64,000 nucleotides of DNA from Megalonaias nervosa (taxonomy: Eukaryota; Mollusca; Bivalvia; Unionida; Unionidae): positions 1-64,000 of the forward strand of contig JAECUM010004972.1 of assembly GCA_016617855.1 (NCBI GenBank). Direction: 5' to 3'. Both the position numbers and the translations under genes were made by a program. Below are positions 1 to 12,295 of this stretch, in pieces. The notes beneath the pieces are model-generated. The model had not been told where the DNA came from, made no database searches, and saw only the letters and a list, made by a program, of their open reading frames with translations. Each line of letters opens with the position of its first letter. The stretch's first letter is position 1.

Positions 1-39
1 ATATTGTGCTAAAGTCAGGCATTTAATCTAAGTGATCTT

Positions 40-600
40 CATGTAGGGTGGACATAAACCATGCCTAGCATCTTGAAAATCTTGTTTTCAGTACTCCTTT
101 TAATTGGAAAGTCATTTTGACATGAGGTTTCTTCAGAAGAATTATGTGTGCTATGGCGTCATGTTGGTCCTTAATGAAAATAACTAACCCTCAATATGGC
201 CACCATGGTGGCTATCTTACAGCAATGTTATCTCTACTCTGCCCAAATGGATGGCTTGATGAACATGGGGTTTTCACCAGTTGATTTGTAATACATGAAC
301 CTCGTTGGTATTAAATGAAAATTGTGCCAGTCATACATCCAGTATGACCTGTTATCACTACTACCCCTAGAATAGATGATCATTATGGCATGGGGTTTTC
401 ACCTAAAGATTTGTAATGATGTTTTGTCTTAATTGAAAATGGTGCTGAGTTGACACCCAATATGCACACCACAACAGCTAATTTAAAATCTTATTGCTGA
501 AGAATATCAGATATGCTTTCAACACTCTGCAGTTAAAAGGAAGAAACTGTCTTTTCTTGAATTCCTGGAAATTCGTTTTGCACAGTCGAGCATCAGTCAC
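40..600. repeat. 146-bp monomer cassette, copy A
   Basis: About three degenerate copies of a roughly 146-bp unit. Each carries the blocks 'catggggttttcacc', 'ttggtcctaaatgaaaa' and 'gccaccatgg', followed by 'atcttaaaatc'. The cassette closes with a distinct tail at about 515-600 (aacactctgcagttaaaa, then a gaattcctggaaatt block and gagcatcagtcac). The same monomers and the same tail recur at 5010-6930, so this is a dispersed element with a variable number of internal repeats. It lies in an intron of the SH2 gene, about 230 bp before the first visible exon. Confidence 0.75.
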
Positions 601-603
601 TTT

Positions 604-780
604 GAGATAACATTAGTATATAAGAAATAGACAAGATGACATTAGTATATAAGAAATAGACAAGATAACATTAGTATATAAGAAATAGACAAGATAACAT
701 TAGTATATAAGAAACAGACAAGATAACATTAATATATAAGAAATACACAAGATAACATTAGTATAAAAGAAACAGACAAG
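604..780. repeat. Minisatellite, 29-bp unit, 6 copies
   Basis: Six head-to-tail copies of a 29-bp unit built on 'gataacattagtatataag' plus 'aaatagaca'. Only a few substitutions separate the copies. It is intronic, ending about 50 bp before the SH2 exon acceptor. Confidence 0.95.
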
Positions 781-831
781 TTCAAAGTATTATTTTAGAG
801 ATGACCATTAAATTTATTTTATCCTTTTTAG

Positions 832-1003
832 GGATGTCGCCCTTGAGATACTGCAGCAGGAAGAGATTGGGTCATTCATCGTGAGGGACAGCACAACACA
901 CCCAGGGTGCTATGCCTTGTCAGTGCGGGTACCAAAGTTTGAGAACCCAACTGGGATCTCACATTACTTAGTCCTCAAGACTCAGCGTGGAGTCAAGTTG
1001 AAG
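832..1003 (+). CDS. SH2 gene, penultimate visible exon
   Basis: The acceptor is 'tcctttttag' at 822-831. The exon opens with one base completing a codon, then 57 codons from Asp-Val-Ala-Leu. The donor is AAG followed by GTTAAT at 1004. The exon covers the alpha-A/beta-B part of SH2, including the FIVRDS arginine. Confidence 0.9.
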
Positions 1004-1749
1004 GTTAATTCATTGACATTTACATATTTAACTTGTTTCTTTAAGTGAATGAATTAACACAGTATATATATTGTTAAATGATGCTGTCATATTATATTTA
1101 ACTGGAAATTGGTACCTTTTCAAGTGGGAATATTTCTTTGGCATAAGTGTGATATGAAGCCTTCATTAGGTGTTAATGCTGCTGGTTTGGTCATACGATT
1201 GTATTATCAATTGTAGGAGAACCTATTCTTTTTAAGGATTCTCAGGTGGGAGGTCAATTTGTCAGACTAAATTAATTACAGTGGCAATTTAAAATATTGG
1301 ATATTTTTCTTTTACAGAATGTTATCAATTCAGTCATAGCCAGAAAAGGGTCTAATATATATGTTACAGATATTAGGTTGTAACTGGGTCACAGTCCAGG
1401 GTGTTTGGGTATGGACATGGAGGGTCTAAAATTATATTCCCTTTTAAAAAGGCAATTGGATGAAAAAGCAGGGGTTATGTGAGAGCAAGCTATGAAAATT
1501 GTGCTAGTTTGATATCGGTGTAAATATTATTTGTTTTCTTTGCAGGGTTTGGATAAGGAATGGCCAAATCTTCTGGCTCTAGTCACACACCACACTGTTA
1601 TGCCAGAAATGTTGCCATGTACATTACGTCTGCCACGCAACTCCAATAATCTATCTTTCAAAGACAGTGATAAAGATGATAAGGATGAGGATCCAGACTA
1701 CCAAAGACTGGCTGATTTCTCCACAATGATGGCAGCATTGAAAAAGTGA
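832..1749 (+). CDS. Tensin-type SH2 domain protein, C-terminal part (two exons)
   Basis: Coding exons 832-1003 and 1546-1749 join in phase and encode the end of an SH2 domain protein. SH2 domains bind phosphotyrosine peptides. The visible domain contains FIVRDS, with the phosphotyrosine-binding arginine of the FLVRES-type signature, then YALSVRVP, then RGVKLKG across the splice. It ends with a 'LALVTHHTVMPEMLPC' segment. RGVKLKG and the closing ALV-H-PLPC pattern are typical of tensin SH2 domains. Tensins are focal-adhesion adaptors in which a PTB domain follows SH2. Here only about 35 acidic, Asp/Lys-rich residues follow before the stop (DYQRLADFSTMMAALKK end). The family call is therefore tensin-like, not tensin. 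The first visible exon starts mid-codon, so upstream exons lie left of the window. A strict orthologue name is not justified. Confidence 0.85.
1546..1749 (+). CDS. SH2 gene, terminal coding exon
   Basis: The acceptor is 'ttttctttgcag' ending at 1545. The exon begins in phase 0 with Gly-Leu-Asp-Lys, encodes 67 residues and stops at TGA 1747-1749. It supplies the last third of the SH2 domain and a charged tail. A methionine-initiated reading from 1531 would run through the polypyrimidine tract and acceptor, so it is not the real start. Confidence 0.9.
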   Translation, partial: GLDKEWPNLLALVTHHTVMPEMLPCTLRLPRNSNNLSFKDSDKDDKDEDPDYQRLADFSTMMAALKK

Positions 1750-2291
1750 TAACAAGTCATCAAAATGTCTGTCCTCAGCCTCATTTTACTTGGCTACAGA
1801 AGTTGTGCAATTTTGTTTCATCTGTGCTGGCAAAAGGAGAAAGTTTTGTTGCTGAGAAAACAAAGCATAATCAGTGGCAATGAAAGAATTAACTTGTGAA
1901 GGATCCTTCCTTTAATCACTATTTTACACATGTACACAAAGTGTGCAGGTTTATCCTTACTAGTTGTATTGAGAATGTTTTATTTATGAGAACAGAAAGC
2001 TTCACTCTCCTTTTGCAAGGTGATGAATTGCATTAAAAATTCAACAAAATCATGGAATTTTCCTTTCTGTGTCACTTTGTCCATTTTTGCATGGATACAC
2101 AAGCTGTGCAATTTTGTTTCACTTGTACTGTTGATTAATAGTGCATTTCCTTAATAGTGCCTGAAAAGGATGCGTCAGCAAGAATGTCATTAGCCCAGAC
2201 TTGAGCAATGTGATAAACTTTGATGTCCTAACATGTTTAACATATTTACCTATATAAAGTGTACCTGCAAGCTGTGAATAGCTGTTCCCTT
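1750..2291 (+). other. 3' flank / probable 3' UTR of the SH2 gene
   Basis: AT-rich sequence with no open frame. A variant poly(A) signal ATTAAA is at 2032-2037, and canonical AATAAA occurs later at 2969-2974 and 2989-2994. Which is used cannot be told from sequence. Confidence 0.4.
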
Positions 2292-2620
2292 CATTATAGA
2301 TGTGTGTGTATGTGATTTGGATCTTTACGTAGCTTTAACAATTTTTCAGTCATATTGCTACGATGTCTGCATTGTGGCAGTTTATAGTGATGTCTAGCAG
2401 TTGGGCATCATGCCACAGACATGTAGCATGATGTCCCACCCATTCACATTATCCTGACACCAGGCCAACAAATCCTTACATTAACTTCTTAATGCTGAGC
2501 ATCAGTTGAGGTGGATGTTAGTACCATTTCTATAAATTCTTTGGTGTGACCTGGCTGGGGTTCACACCCGCGACCTCCCGCATCTGAGGGGTTGCTCTAA
2601 CCACTAGGCCACTGGAGCAG
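2292..2620 (-). mobile_element. tRNA-derived SINE, family 1, copy A
   Basis: On the minus strand the 5' head (from 2620) reads 'tggcctagtggttagagca', an A-box-like tRNA segment. The B-box-like 'ggtgtgaaccc' lies at 2558-2568. The body continues to a TG/CA-rich tail near 2292. Two further copies lie at 47360-47685 and 52625-52940. This fits a Pol III-promoted, tRNA-headed SINE. No target-site duplication was identified. Confidence 0.8.
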
Positions 2621-5009
2621 TTTCATTATTACAGATCTGCAGTGTGTTATAATTTTATAAATACAAGAGATATTAAGAAATGAATATGAGAAATCTTTAC
2701 AGTCTGTGTTGCTATTCATAACTACATGGTATATGGTAAAATTTAAATCAAGATTGTTTTTAATTTTCAGACTGACTTAAGTTTCTGAACATACTTTTTA
2801 TTGTTAGATCACAGCTACAATGATGGAAATATAGACAGGCTTACATATATTTGCAAATTTACTGAAATTTTGGGAAAGTTAACTGTCAGTCAGTATGAAT
2901 GTTTGGCCTTATTTTGTGTGTGAAATTGGTTCTAAATCTTCTTTTGAAAATACAAATGAAAAATATTAAATAAAATCATTTAAATACCAATAAATCATGG
3001 AGGGAAGAAGAGTTCATAAAAGTTAGTCCTATTTTGATATCGGCATCTAAATTAAATTTAATAAAAATGTTAATGAAGGAAACTGAAGACCCATATCTGT
3101 AGTTGCATCATACATTCTCAGATCAGTCTACATTGATCTGTCAGTGTTCTCATTTAAAGCAGCCTGTAGCTGGATGAAAACATTACACTTTAAACTTTGT
3201 AACATTGTAGCTACTTTTACAGATCTTACATTTTTTTTTACATTGTTGAAATTGACCCATGTATGTTTGAATTTTGGCTGGCTATTTCAAAAAAAAGATA
3301 ATGAAATGTTTGGTGTTACACATGGGTAAAAAATACTAATTAGTGTTGAAGTGGGTTGGAGATATTATCACAGCAATAAATTTTGTTGATGCAGCAGTAA
3401 TGTTTATCATTGCAGTGATAAAATATACTGTTAAAGTATTTTGAACACTGGTGTTGATGCAACAGTATTTATATGTGTTGCCATGGTATCAGTGTACCAT
3501 TGTAATGAGATTCAAGTACTTTTACAATAATGATCAAAAAGAAAGTAATGGCATATTTTGTTGTTGTAACAGTTTATCATTGTGATGGTAATTTTGCACT
3601 GCAGTGCTAAAATGTAATTTAAATGTTGCAGTGAAAAAAATAACAATTTTAACAGTGATATTACTGTTGCAGTGATCAAAATACCATTTTGACAGTGTTA
3701 TTATCATTGCAATGATAAAATATGAAATTGCAGCAACAACAAAAATGTCACAATTGGTTTTTGAATATTAGTGTAATAATGCATTGTTCAGATCCGTCCC
3801 TTGATGGTAGAACCATATAGACTCTGTGCAAACAATAGAGCTCTTTTCTTCAAACCAGTAAAATTACCACATTCTTGATTAGTATAAAGGAATGCTCAAT
3901 CATTCTAATTATACACTTTGATGACAGCTGTATAAAAAGTATGCTAACTTTTCAAACTTTTTAGCTTAATTTAGCACTTCTTAGATTTCTTGCCATCCAC
4001 TGTTCTCGCTCTTCCGAACGTGGGTAAGACTGTAATGAAAAATGAAATGTCTGTCAAAATGTATGGGAATTCTGCTTATTATAATTATTTGATGAATGTT
4101 TGTGCTTTATTTCATTTCACATTTATGCCTGTATTTGTTTAAATGGTTCTGTAATGTTTATGTGAAATTTTCATTATGGCTTTTGTTTAAATACCTAAAT
4201 TAATAAAACCTGCAAGATATATACAGCTACATATTACAGTTGTAAGAGTTACTTTACGGGTGTCTGTTAAGTTTATACAGATTATTGGCTTCAATCTGAA
4301 AGATCAATGCATGTTACGGGCATTGCAGTAATTCTGATAAGCTTTGTTATCACTACTCCTCTGAAAAAACTTTGTATATATGTATGTATATTTAGAGTTA
4401 AGTTGGGAAACCTTTATGAGTGAGAGATGTGCAGTTCATATATGTGTACCATGAAATGATGCTAATTATTGTGGAATGTACCTGTTTTCAAGGTTACAGC
4501 AGTATTTTGAAAATCATCTTTAGGTCTTGTATTAATTCAAGTGCAATTAGCTACGTTTGCAATTTTACCCCACATGGTTATTTTGGGAAGGGTTTTGACA
4601 GTGATAATAAAATGCGTAGAAAGTATGAACATATCTTGTGCCTGTATTATGTTTTGAGAGTGAGAATATAAGATTTGATTGTTTGTTGTGAAGTGACAAT
4701 GCATAACCATTGATGTATTATTTGCTTCAGAAGTCATGCATAGTATTTTGTACTGTGAAGCATGAGATTATGATCGGACTGTTACTGTACTGTACATTTC
4801 ATGACTAGATACATAAAGCATGATACCGAGGTGCATATCATATAATTCATCCAAGTATTAAAGAATGTATATCATGTTAAATACCATTTGTAATCAAAAC
4901 ATTATTGCCCACAATAGGTCAGGTGAAGCAGATATTTTCAGTATTCAAAAAAGCAGGAAAGAAGAAAAACTAAAGTTATTTCAGGTATCATTTTAACTTT
5001 ACTGGTCAG
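2621..5009. other. Non-coding, AT-rich interval
   Basis: No credible gene. Between about 3350 and 3740 there is a degenerate repeat of 'ttatcattgcagtgataaaat'-like phrases. The short open frames are chance, being AT-rich and without recognisable domains. Confidence 0.5.
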
Positions 5010-6930
5010 AGATCAGAAGAGTTTATGGGATGGTCTGTTGTCCAACGTCTGTCCAGTAGCTCAAGTTTGTTATCTCTACTTCTCCTAAACTACTTGGAGG
5101 ATTGCCTTGATACATTGCACACACATTCATTCTATGGCATAGTTAATTCTAAATGAAAACAGTGCTGCTCAGATATCCAGTATGCCTACCACAGTGGTCA
5201 TCTTAAAAATCATGTTATCGCTACTCGTCTGGAATGAATGGTCATTTCTACATGGAGTTTTCACTAAAAGACTTATTACAATGTCTTGTTGGTCCTAAAA
5301 AAAATTTGTGCTGATCTGGCATCCAGTATGGCTACCATGGCAACCATCTTAAAATCCCTCTCACCACTCTACATGAGCAGAAAGTCATATTGATGTGGGG
5401 TTTTCACCAAAAAACTTTTCACCAAGTCCAGTTAGTCTTAAATGAAAACAATGCTGATCTGATGCCCAATATGGCAATCACAGCAGCCATCTTGAAAATC
5501 TTGTTATTGCTACTCCTTCTGAATGGAATGAAAATATTGTTATCACTACTCCTTTTCAAATGGATGGCTATATGAACATGGGGTTTTCACAAATGATACC
5601 TTGTTGGTCCTACATGAAAATGATCCCAGTCATACATTAAATACAGCTGTCATGATGATGGTCTTGACAATTTTGTGGTCACTACCCCTTAATGGACAAT
5701 CGTTATGACCGTGGGGGTTTCACAAAGTCCTAACTGAAAATTGTCCCGGTCAAAAATCGAGTATTGCTGCAGTGATGACTGTCTTGAAGACCTTGTTGTC
5801 ACTACTTCCCCTGAATGGATAATCATTAGGACATGGGTGGATTGCAACCACCTTCATCCTATAGTCTAGTTGGTCCTAATGAAAATGGTGCCCCTTGCAT
5901 AGCCAATATGGATGCCATATTGAAAATCTTGTTATTGCTACTACACCTAAATGATTGGTCATATTGACATGGGGCTTCAATTAAATGACTTTTTCTGATG
6001 TCTGAAGTTTGCTGCTGATCTGACATTAAATATGGCAGCCATCTTTGAAATCTAGTTATTGCTACTCATGAACAGAAGGTCATATCAAGATTGAGTTTTC
6101 ACCAGATTTTAATGATATCTCATTGGTCCTAATGAAACAGGTGTCAATCTGACCACCAACATTGCTATTGTTACTCCTTTGGTTTGGTTTAGTTTTTCAC
6201 AGCGCATCAACACAGGTAAGTTATTTAGTGCCAAGGCAGTTGGAGTAAAGCAGCCTGCCCCAGGACACACAATGGTAACTAATCCATACTGGTCTGATAT
6301 AACCTGTACCATTTTGGTCATGAGGCTGACATGTATTGTAACCACTGAACCACCACAACTTGTCAGTCCTCCTGGGTAGATGGACACATCAACTTAGGGT
6401 TTTAACCAAAAATCTAATTATATTGTCCCGAAATGAATATTGTGTTGATCTGACAATCAATTTGGTTACAACAGCAGATGTCTTGAAAACCTTGTAGCTA
6501 CTTCTTAATGGAAACTCATATCAGCATAGGGTTTTCACCAGAAGACTTCTTCTAGTGTCTAGCAGACCTGAAATGAAACCGATCCAATTTGACATTCAGT
6601 ATAGTCACCATGGCAGTTATCTTTAAGATCTTGTGATATCTAGTTGGTCCTGTTTGAAAATAGTACCAATCTTGCATCCAATTAGGCCACTTTAATGATC
6701 ATTTTGAAAAAAATTATATTGCTAATTTTGAATGAAAGGCCATATTGACATAGAGTTTTTCACCCAAACACTTCATACATCTGCTTGGTCCTAATGAAGA
6801 TGGTGTCAGTCTTACATTCAGTATGACTGCTTGGTTTCAACACTCGGCTGTTAAAAAGAAGAAATAGCCCTTTCTTTGATTCCTGGAAATTCTTTTCAGC
6901 CAGTAGAGCATCAGTCCCATCAAGGAATGT
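5010..6930. repeat. 146-bp monomer cassette, copy B
   Basis: About 11-12 degenerate copies of the same roughly 146-bp monomer as at 40-600. The cassette ends in the same tail (tttcaacactcggctgttaa, then gattcctggaaatt and agagcatcagtccc, about 6835-6925). It starts near 'gtccaacgtctgtccagtag'. A short head, a variable tandem core and a conserved tail resemble the layout of bivalve satellite-bearing non-autonomous elements (Helitron-like or similar). The class is not proven. Confidence 0.75.
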
Positions 6931-9104
6931 TTTGCAAATTGGCTTTACATGATATACCTCACTTTCTTGTCTTAGAACCTGACACTATACCTATCTGATG
7001 TCTCAACACTTCACTAATGAACCAAATTAGTCTTTAAAATTAATCTTGCAAGTGCTTTATTAGAAGTCAGAAACTTGCTGAGAAAGGACAATGCACCTCC
7101 AAATTGTACAACTTCCTATATAGACAAAGGGAATTAATTTACCTAGTATGTATGTACATGTGATGGGGGCATTGTTTACATCAATTGGAGTGCACTTCAT
7201 ATGAGGAGCTTAAATCTCGTTAACCCATATAATAATTTCTTAAGCAAATAGCGTGGGTATTATGTTGAATATGGTATTTTATGAGGAGAGCTATGCCAGT
7301 GCTGTATTGAACAGATGGTTAAATTTCAACTTCTCATGGTACTTGTGAGCAAACCATTGGGCCCCCCAATGACAACAGCTTTAGTGATATCATAATCAGT
7401 AATAATATTCTATGTTGCAATATGTGTTACAAAAAATGAGAAGTTTTTAATTCACAACCCCAGAAAATAAATTTTTGTGAATTCATGCACCCTTCTTGTA
7501 TGTTTTGACAGTGTTTCTAAACAATGGTCAAAATATAGTTATTTATTTCCCGAGATTTGTTATTATTTATATAGCAATTTTTCATGAATTCTATTAAATG
7601 TGAAGTTCAATTACTTAAATATAACAAACCTCATCACACTGTTTGCTGGCAAGATTGTTTCAGCGTAGCATATATTTGAATTATTCATCACTATACTCAA
7701 GTTGTATGACTACAAAAGTCAAATTTATGGTTTGGTTGCAAAGACCCTTTTTGGACAAATGAAACATGTATATGTGTTGAATATTTAGTGCTGTATCAAA
7801 TGTTATTTATTCACAATTGGTTGTTGCTTTTGATGTTCTTTTTGTTGTTAACATTAGTTTTAACAGTTTTCACCCCCACTGAATTATCAAGTGTATCTAA
7901 TGTTTTTTTGGAGAATGAAAAGGCACACAGTTCAAAGCTAACACTTAAATTGTCAATTGTTAGCATCTATGTTGGTGATACAGACCAGTAATTTCAAAAG
8001 CCGTGAAGGAGTTATCTTTCAAGAAGGCCATTAGGGCATGGAATAAACTCCAGTAACCAATTTGTGTGTGTTTGTGTTTGTTCCAAGTGCAATTAGATAT
8101 TTAACATCAAAAGTTATCACAGCCATTAAAGTAGAGCATGTCAGGTATGCATTGAGCAATTCTTTTTTTTTATACAAATAAACTAAACTATACAATTTCA
8201 AAGTTGCTTCTAAACTTATCTTGCAGTGACAGGATATAAAATAAAAATTTTCACTTGATTCTTTGGTTTTTTTTAATATTTTGTTTTCATTTTGAAAATT
8301 AGATTTGTAACTTGTCAAAGGTAGTCAGATAGATGTTACCTATGAAACAAGATATTCACTCAATATTCATTACATTACAGAAGTGGAAGTTATTATGCCT
8401 GGCCTCTGTAAAGGGATAGTGTAGTAATCCTTGTGTTTGTCCCCCATCCATCCTTCTATTTGGCACATTCTCTCTGCATATCAACAAATCAGTTTCATTA
8501 GAGTTATTGCTCTTTTTTGTCTTGAGACTAAATGCATTTAAGTGACTGAAACTTGTTAGCATAACTAGTCCCTCATTTTTTTTTTTTTTAATTTATGGAT
8601 TGCCATAAACTTGGGTAAATATTATGATCATTCATCACCAGAAGATTGCAGATCGGCATGTCATTTTGCTCTTATGATTTTTGCTTGTACTCGTTTACAT
8701 TGTATTATTATTATATACTCACCTCCATCATAGGGTAGGGATTGGATGCAGAGGATAGATTTACATGACTATATAGCTAAGAACAAATAATGGTTGCCAA
8801 GGAAAACTCTGCCATTATTGCTGTAGAGTAAATTACAGTTATCATACTCTTTTGTGAGGGTTTGTGTACTTTGTTACTTAATGTCTCTTCCTGGTATAGT
8901 ACTGTATGAGAAAAGTATCTGTGATGCCTGTACATAGATTAAAAACAAATTAAAAAACAGTACTGTGTATGCTGGTTTAATTCAGGTAACTGAAAGTTGA
9001 ACCTCACTGATAAATGTAACACTTCTTGCCTAACATTTGAATAAAATGCTCATTAGAAAGTATGTGTTTTATTTTCTTCCATTTTTTACATCATTCTCAC
9101 ATAG
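6931..9104. other. Non-coding, no feature recognised
   Basis: AT-rich DNA with homopolymer runs. I see no domain, tandem array or transposon end in it. Confidence 0.4.
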
Positions 9105-9335
9105 TTGTATGAACATGCTCAGACCTTCTAAAACTATTTGTTTGGGGTGGGGACCTGAAATATGGTTCACTCCTTTACATGATTCTTCTCCATATATCGC
9201 TTCCATCCTGCTCCTAGGAGAACTGCATCTTAGTAATTTCCTCAGGATTACAGGAAAATTCAGAATGGAATAAATGGCATTGTCTGCATGTGTTCAAGTC
9301 AGACACTCTACCAACTGATCTACAGTGGCTCCCTA
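9105..9335 (-). mobile_element. Possible tRNA-derived SINE relic
   Basis: Read on the minus strand from about 9333, 'gtagatcagttggtagagtg' resembles a tRNA A box and D arm. It is followed by an acttgaacac segment in B-box position. The rest is too diverged to assign to a family. Confidence 0.4.
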
Positions 9336-10319
9336 GCAAGATAGATCTGTATATTCTTTTATGTGTAATGAGCTCATGCCAATCTTTAACATCTACTGCT
9401 ATTTATTAGATGATTTGGGTACAAACCTGTATCCAAAAAGCACATTTTTCCATTCCACGCCAGGAATGTTTTATTGTTAAATAACATGTACTCTTGGAAT
9501 TTTATTGACAACTCATACGATTCATTTTCAGTGCTCTACTTGTTGACGATTCAGCCTGCTGATAGTGATTACAACAAGATGGAGACATAACCTTGTATGA
9601 ATACAAAACTAAATGTTGTTTCCTAAAAAGCAGACAGTAAATTGGAGATGTGTTGAAGTGCTCAGACCAGAGGTATCTGTCAGACCCAATCATGTCAACC
9701 AGATGTATTGGTCTTCTTCATGGGTGAAAACTTCATTGTAGGGCAAAAGATGATAACAATCAGTTCTGCCATCAGTTTCAGTTCGTATATAATAACTCAG
9801 TAATGTGATCCTCCCATATGTAAGCCATCTAGCTGCTGTCAAACCATGGGTGACCCTAGATTAGACATTGGTGCTAAAGAGTTATGTCAAAAAACTACAA
9901 CTAAGGTTCCTACAGCAGCTGACTAATTACTGAAGTAATAGGGACTAGCCTTCTTACTGGAAAATATGGTTTGTAAACACAGGCTAATGCTCACAGATGG
10001 AAGGAAGTGAATTACTTCCCCTGATATAACTAGGTGGCAACATGGCAAACCCAGTCAAGACGGTACTGAATATACAGTACTAGAAACATTATGAGTTATA
10101 ATAATAGTTTCAGGAAGGAAGAAAAATTTAGTAGAAAAGTAAATAGTTTGTAATGATGCAAAGGTTGTTGATTACTGAATGCCAAATGGCAGTGAAATTC
10201 ACTTCATAATATTACATAGAAGAGAACATATCAAACATAATTTAATACAAGTTTAAACTTACATTATATTTGCACTTCTATAAAAATTTGCCCAAAAATG
10301 CTTGAACTCGAGCCCAATT
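9336..10319. other. Non-coding, no feature recognised
   Basis: No open frame with recognisable content and no clear repeat. Confidence 0.4.
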
Positions 10320-10905
10320 TCAGGTCCATGTGTGGGGACTGGGCATTATAATTACAGACCCATACGAGGAAATCAGACACTATAATTACAGGTCCATATG
10401 AGGGAATCTGGCATTATAATCACAGGCCCATACAAAGAAATTGAGCATTATAATTATAAGCCAAACAAGGGAATCGGGTATTATAATTACAGGCTCATAT
10501 AAGGTTATCGGGCATCATACATGTCCAATGAAGGAATCTGACATAATTACACGCCCAAATGATGGAATCTGGCATTATAATTTCAGGACTAAATGAGGGA
10601 ATCTTACATTATACAGGCCCAAATGAGGCAATCTGGCATTATAATTACAAGCCTAAATGTGGGAATTGGGCATTATAATTACAGGCCTAATCAGAATCTG
10701 GCACTGTACAGGCTTAAAAGAGGGAATCTGGCATTATAACTACATGCCCAAATGAGGGAATTGGGCATTATAATTACAGGTCCAGATGAGGGAATCTGGC
10801 ATAACTACAGGCCCAAATGAGGGAATCAGTCATTATAATTACAGGCCTAAATGAGGGAATCTGGCATTATACAGGCCCAAATAATGGAATCCGTTATAAT
10901 TACAA
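10320..10905. repeat. Minisatellite, about 34-bp unit, about 17 copies
   Basis: The unit is 'gggaatctggcattataatt' plus 'acaggcccaaatga'. Copies differ by substitutions and small deletions. A stray unit (ttatacaggcctaaatgagg) lies about 370 bp downstream, near 11279-11298. The open frame at 10817-11134 begins inside the array and is not a gene. Confidence 0.9.
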
Positions 10906-12165
10906 TGGTGGCCATGTACTAAACTTGGGTCAAAATAAGAGTACGTTGAGTGGAATCATCACAAGCAAAGGTAGTATGAATTTGTTTATCAAAATGTGTA
11001 GCTTTCATTGTGACATCTCAGCATGCTACATTCAATCCAGTTTGTACTGGATCACACCTTTAGGTTCATTTTGTCCCAAAATGTCTACATACTTTAACAC
11101 TGAGTTTGCCATATGCACCTCTTGGGGCGTCTAAATAATGACCTTCCAAATGAATATGGATGTATACGAATCCAAATGAAGCAAATACTTATATGTAGAA
11201 TCAAATTCTAAAAAATGACACACCCATTACTGAAATAGTGTTGAATGCCTACATGGCCCATGTGACTTGTACTATAGCATTATACAGGCCTAAATGAGGG
11301 AATTATGGAATGTAACATTTTGCTGAAGACTCCTTTACATCAAAATGAGTCAGTTGTGCAAATCTACAAGTTTAAGCAAAGTTAAAGTGCTATGGAGATA
11401 ATTTATTACTAATTGTTAATTCAGTGATTCTTATATTATCATTACAATGTTTATCTTCCTAGTTAGAATAATAATGGTATTAAAGGGTGAGAGGTGGCAG
11501 AGATATTAAGTCAATTTACAAGTGAAGAAAAATTGAATCAAACACCATTTTACATAGTACTTTCTTTTAAAATAAAATTATGCTGCAGGTAAGAACCAAT
11601 ACATTCCCCTCCCCATTGCCAACAATGTTGTACACATCACAATAATGGTCTCCATTGCAATATAAATCATGATCTTGTCACATATAAAAATAAACTGTTT
11701 TCAAAACAATCATCCCTTGTATCATTGAAAAATATACAGGCGAATCCATGTTTTCAAGACAAGTATTCCTTGTGTCATAGAAAAATATACAGGCGAGTCC
11801 ATGTATTCCAATCAATATTTTTACTTTCCAGTCAACAATAAAAAAAAATTTCACATCCTACTAATTCAGTGAACATCACATCTAATGATGAAGTCAAAGG
11901 TTCTCTGATTAGCATGGACCAGGTTTAAGGCGAAGTTAATTCACATCAGAAAGTAACTGTGGTCCAAATCCTTGGTAGGTGCCATTTTTCAATAAAATAA
12001 AAAGTACTTTCAAAACTTTCTCCCTGCTTGTCTAATTACAAGAATGTAAATCTTTTTGAACTACAGTACATGAAACTGCTCCAAAATCAAATCTGATCAT
12101 CTTGTTGGGTATCCATTTTAACACTGAGACCCTTGCAAAAACTATCAATTTTGCAATCTGTTTAT
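10906..12165. other. Non-coding interval with a two-copy repeat
   Basis: Contains a pair of about 70-bp copies at roughly 11715-11805 (gaaaaatatacaggcgaatcc / gaaaaatatacaggcgagtcc). Otherwise nothing recognised. Confidence 0.4.
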
Positions 12166-12295
12166 ATCCTAGAGTTAAAGAACCAATTGTGAAATATTCT
12201 GTTATGTACTGTTGGTTGCCCAGTCCCACTGGTATTAAGGGGTATATAATGCTGCCAGAGCTGCCCTGCAATTAAACTTTTCCAAATGGAAGGTT
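12166..12295. repeat. Dispersed repeat, partner of 15395-15540
   Basis: Shares the ordered blocks 'ttctgttatgtactgttg', 'agtcccactggta', a ctgccagagctgc core and 'aaatggaagg' with 15395-15540 in the same orientation. Likely a fragment of one interspersed family. Confidence 0.6.

Noticed and set aside
1531..1545. Methionine start for the SH2 frame at 1531
   Set aside because: This part is the polypyrimidine tract and acceptor of the intron; the reading frame enters from the upstream exon.
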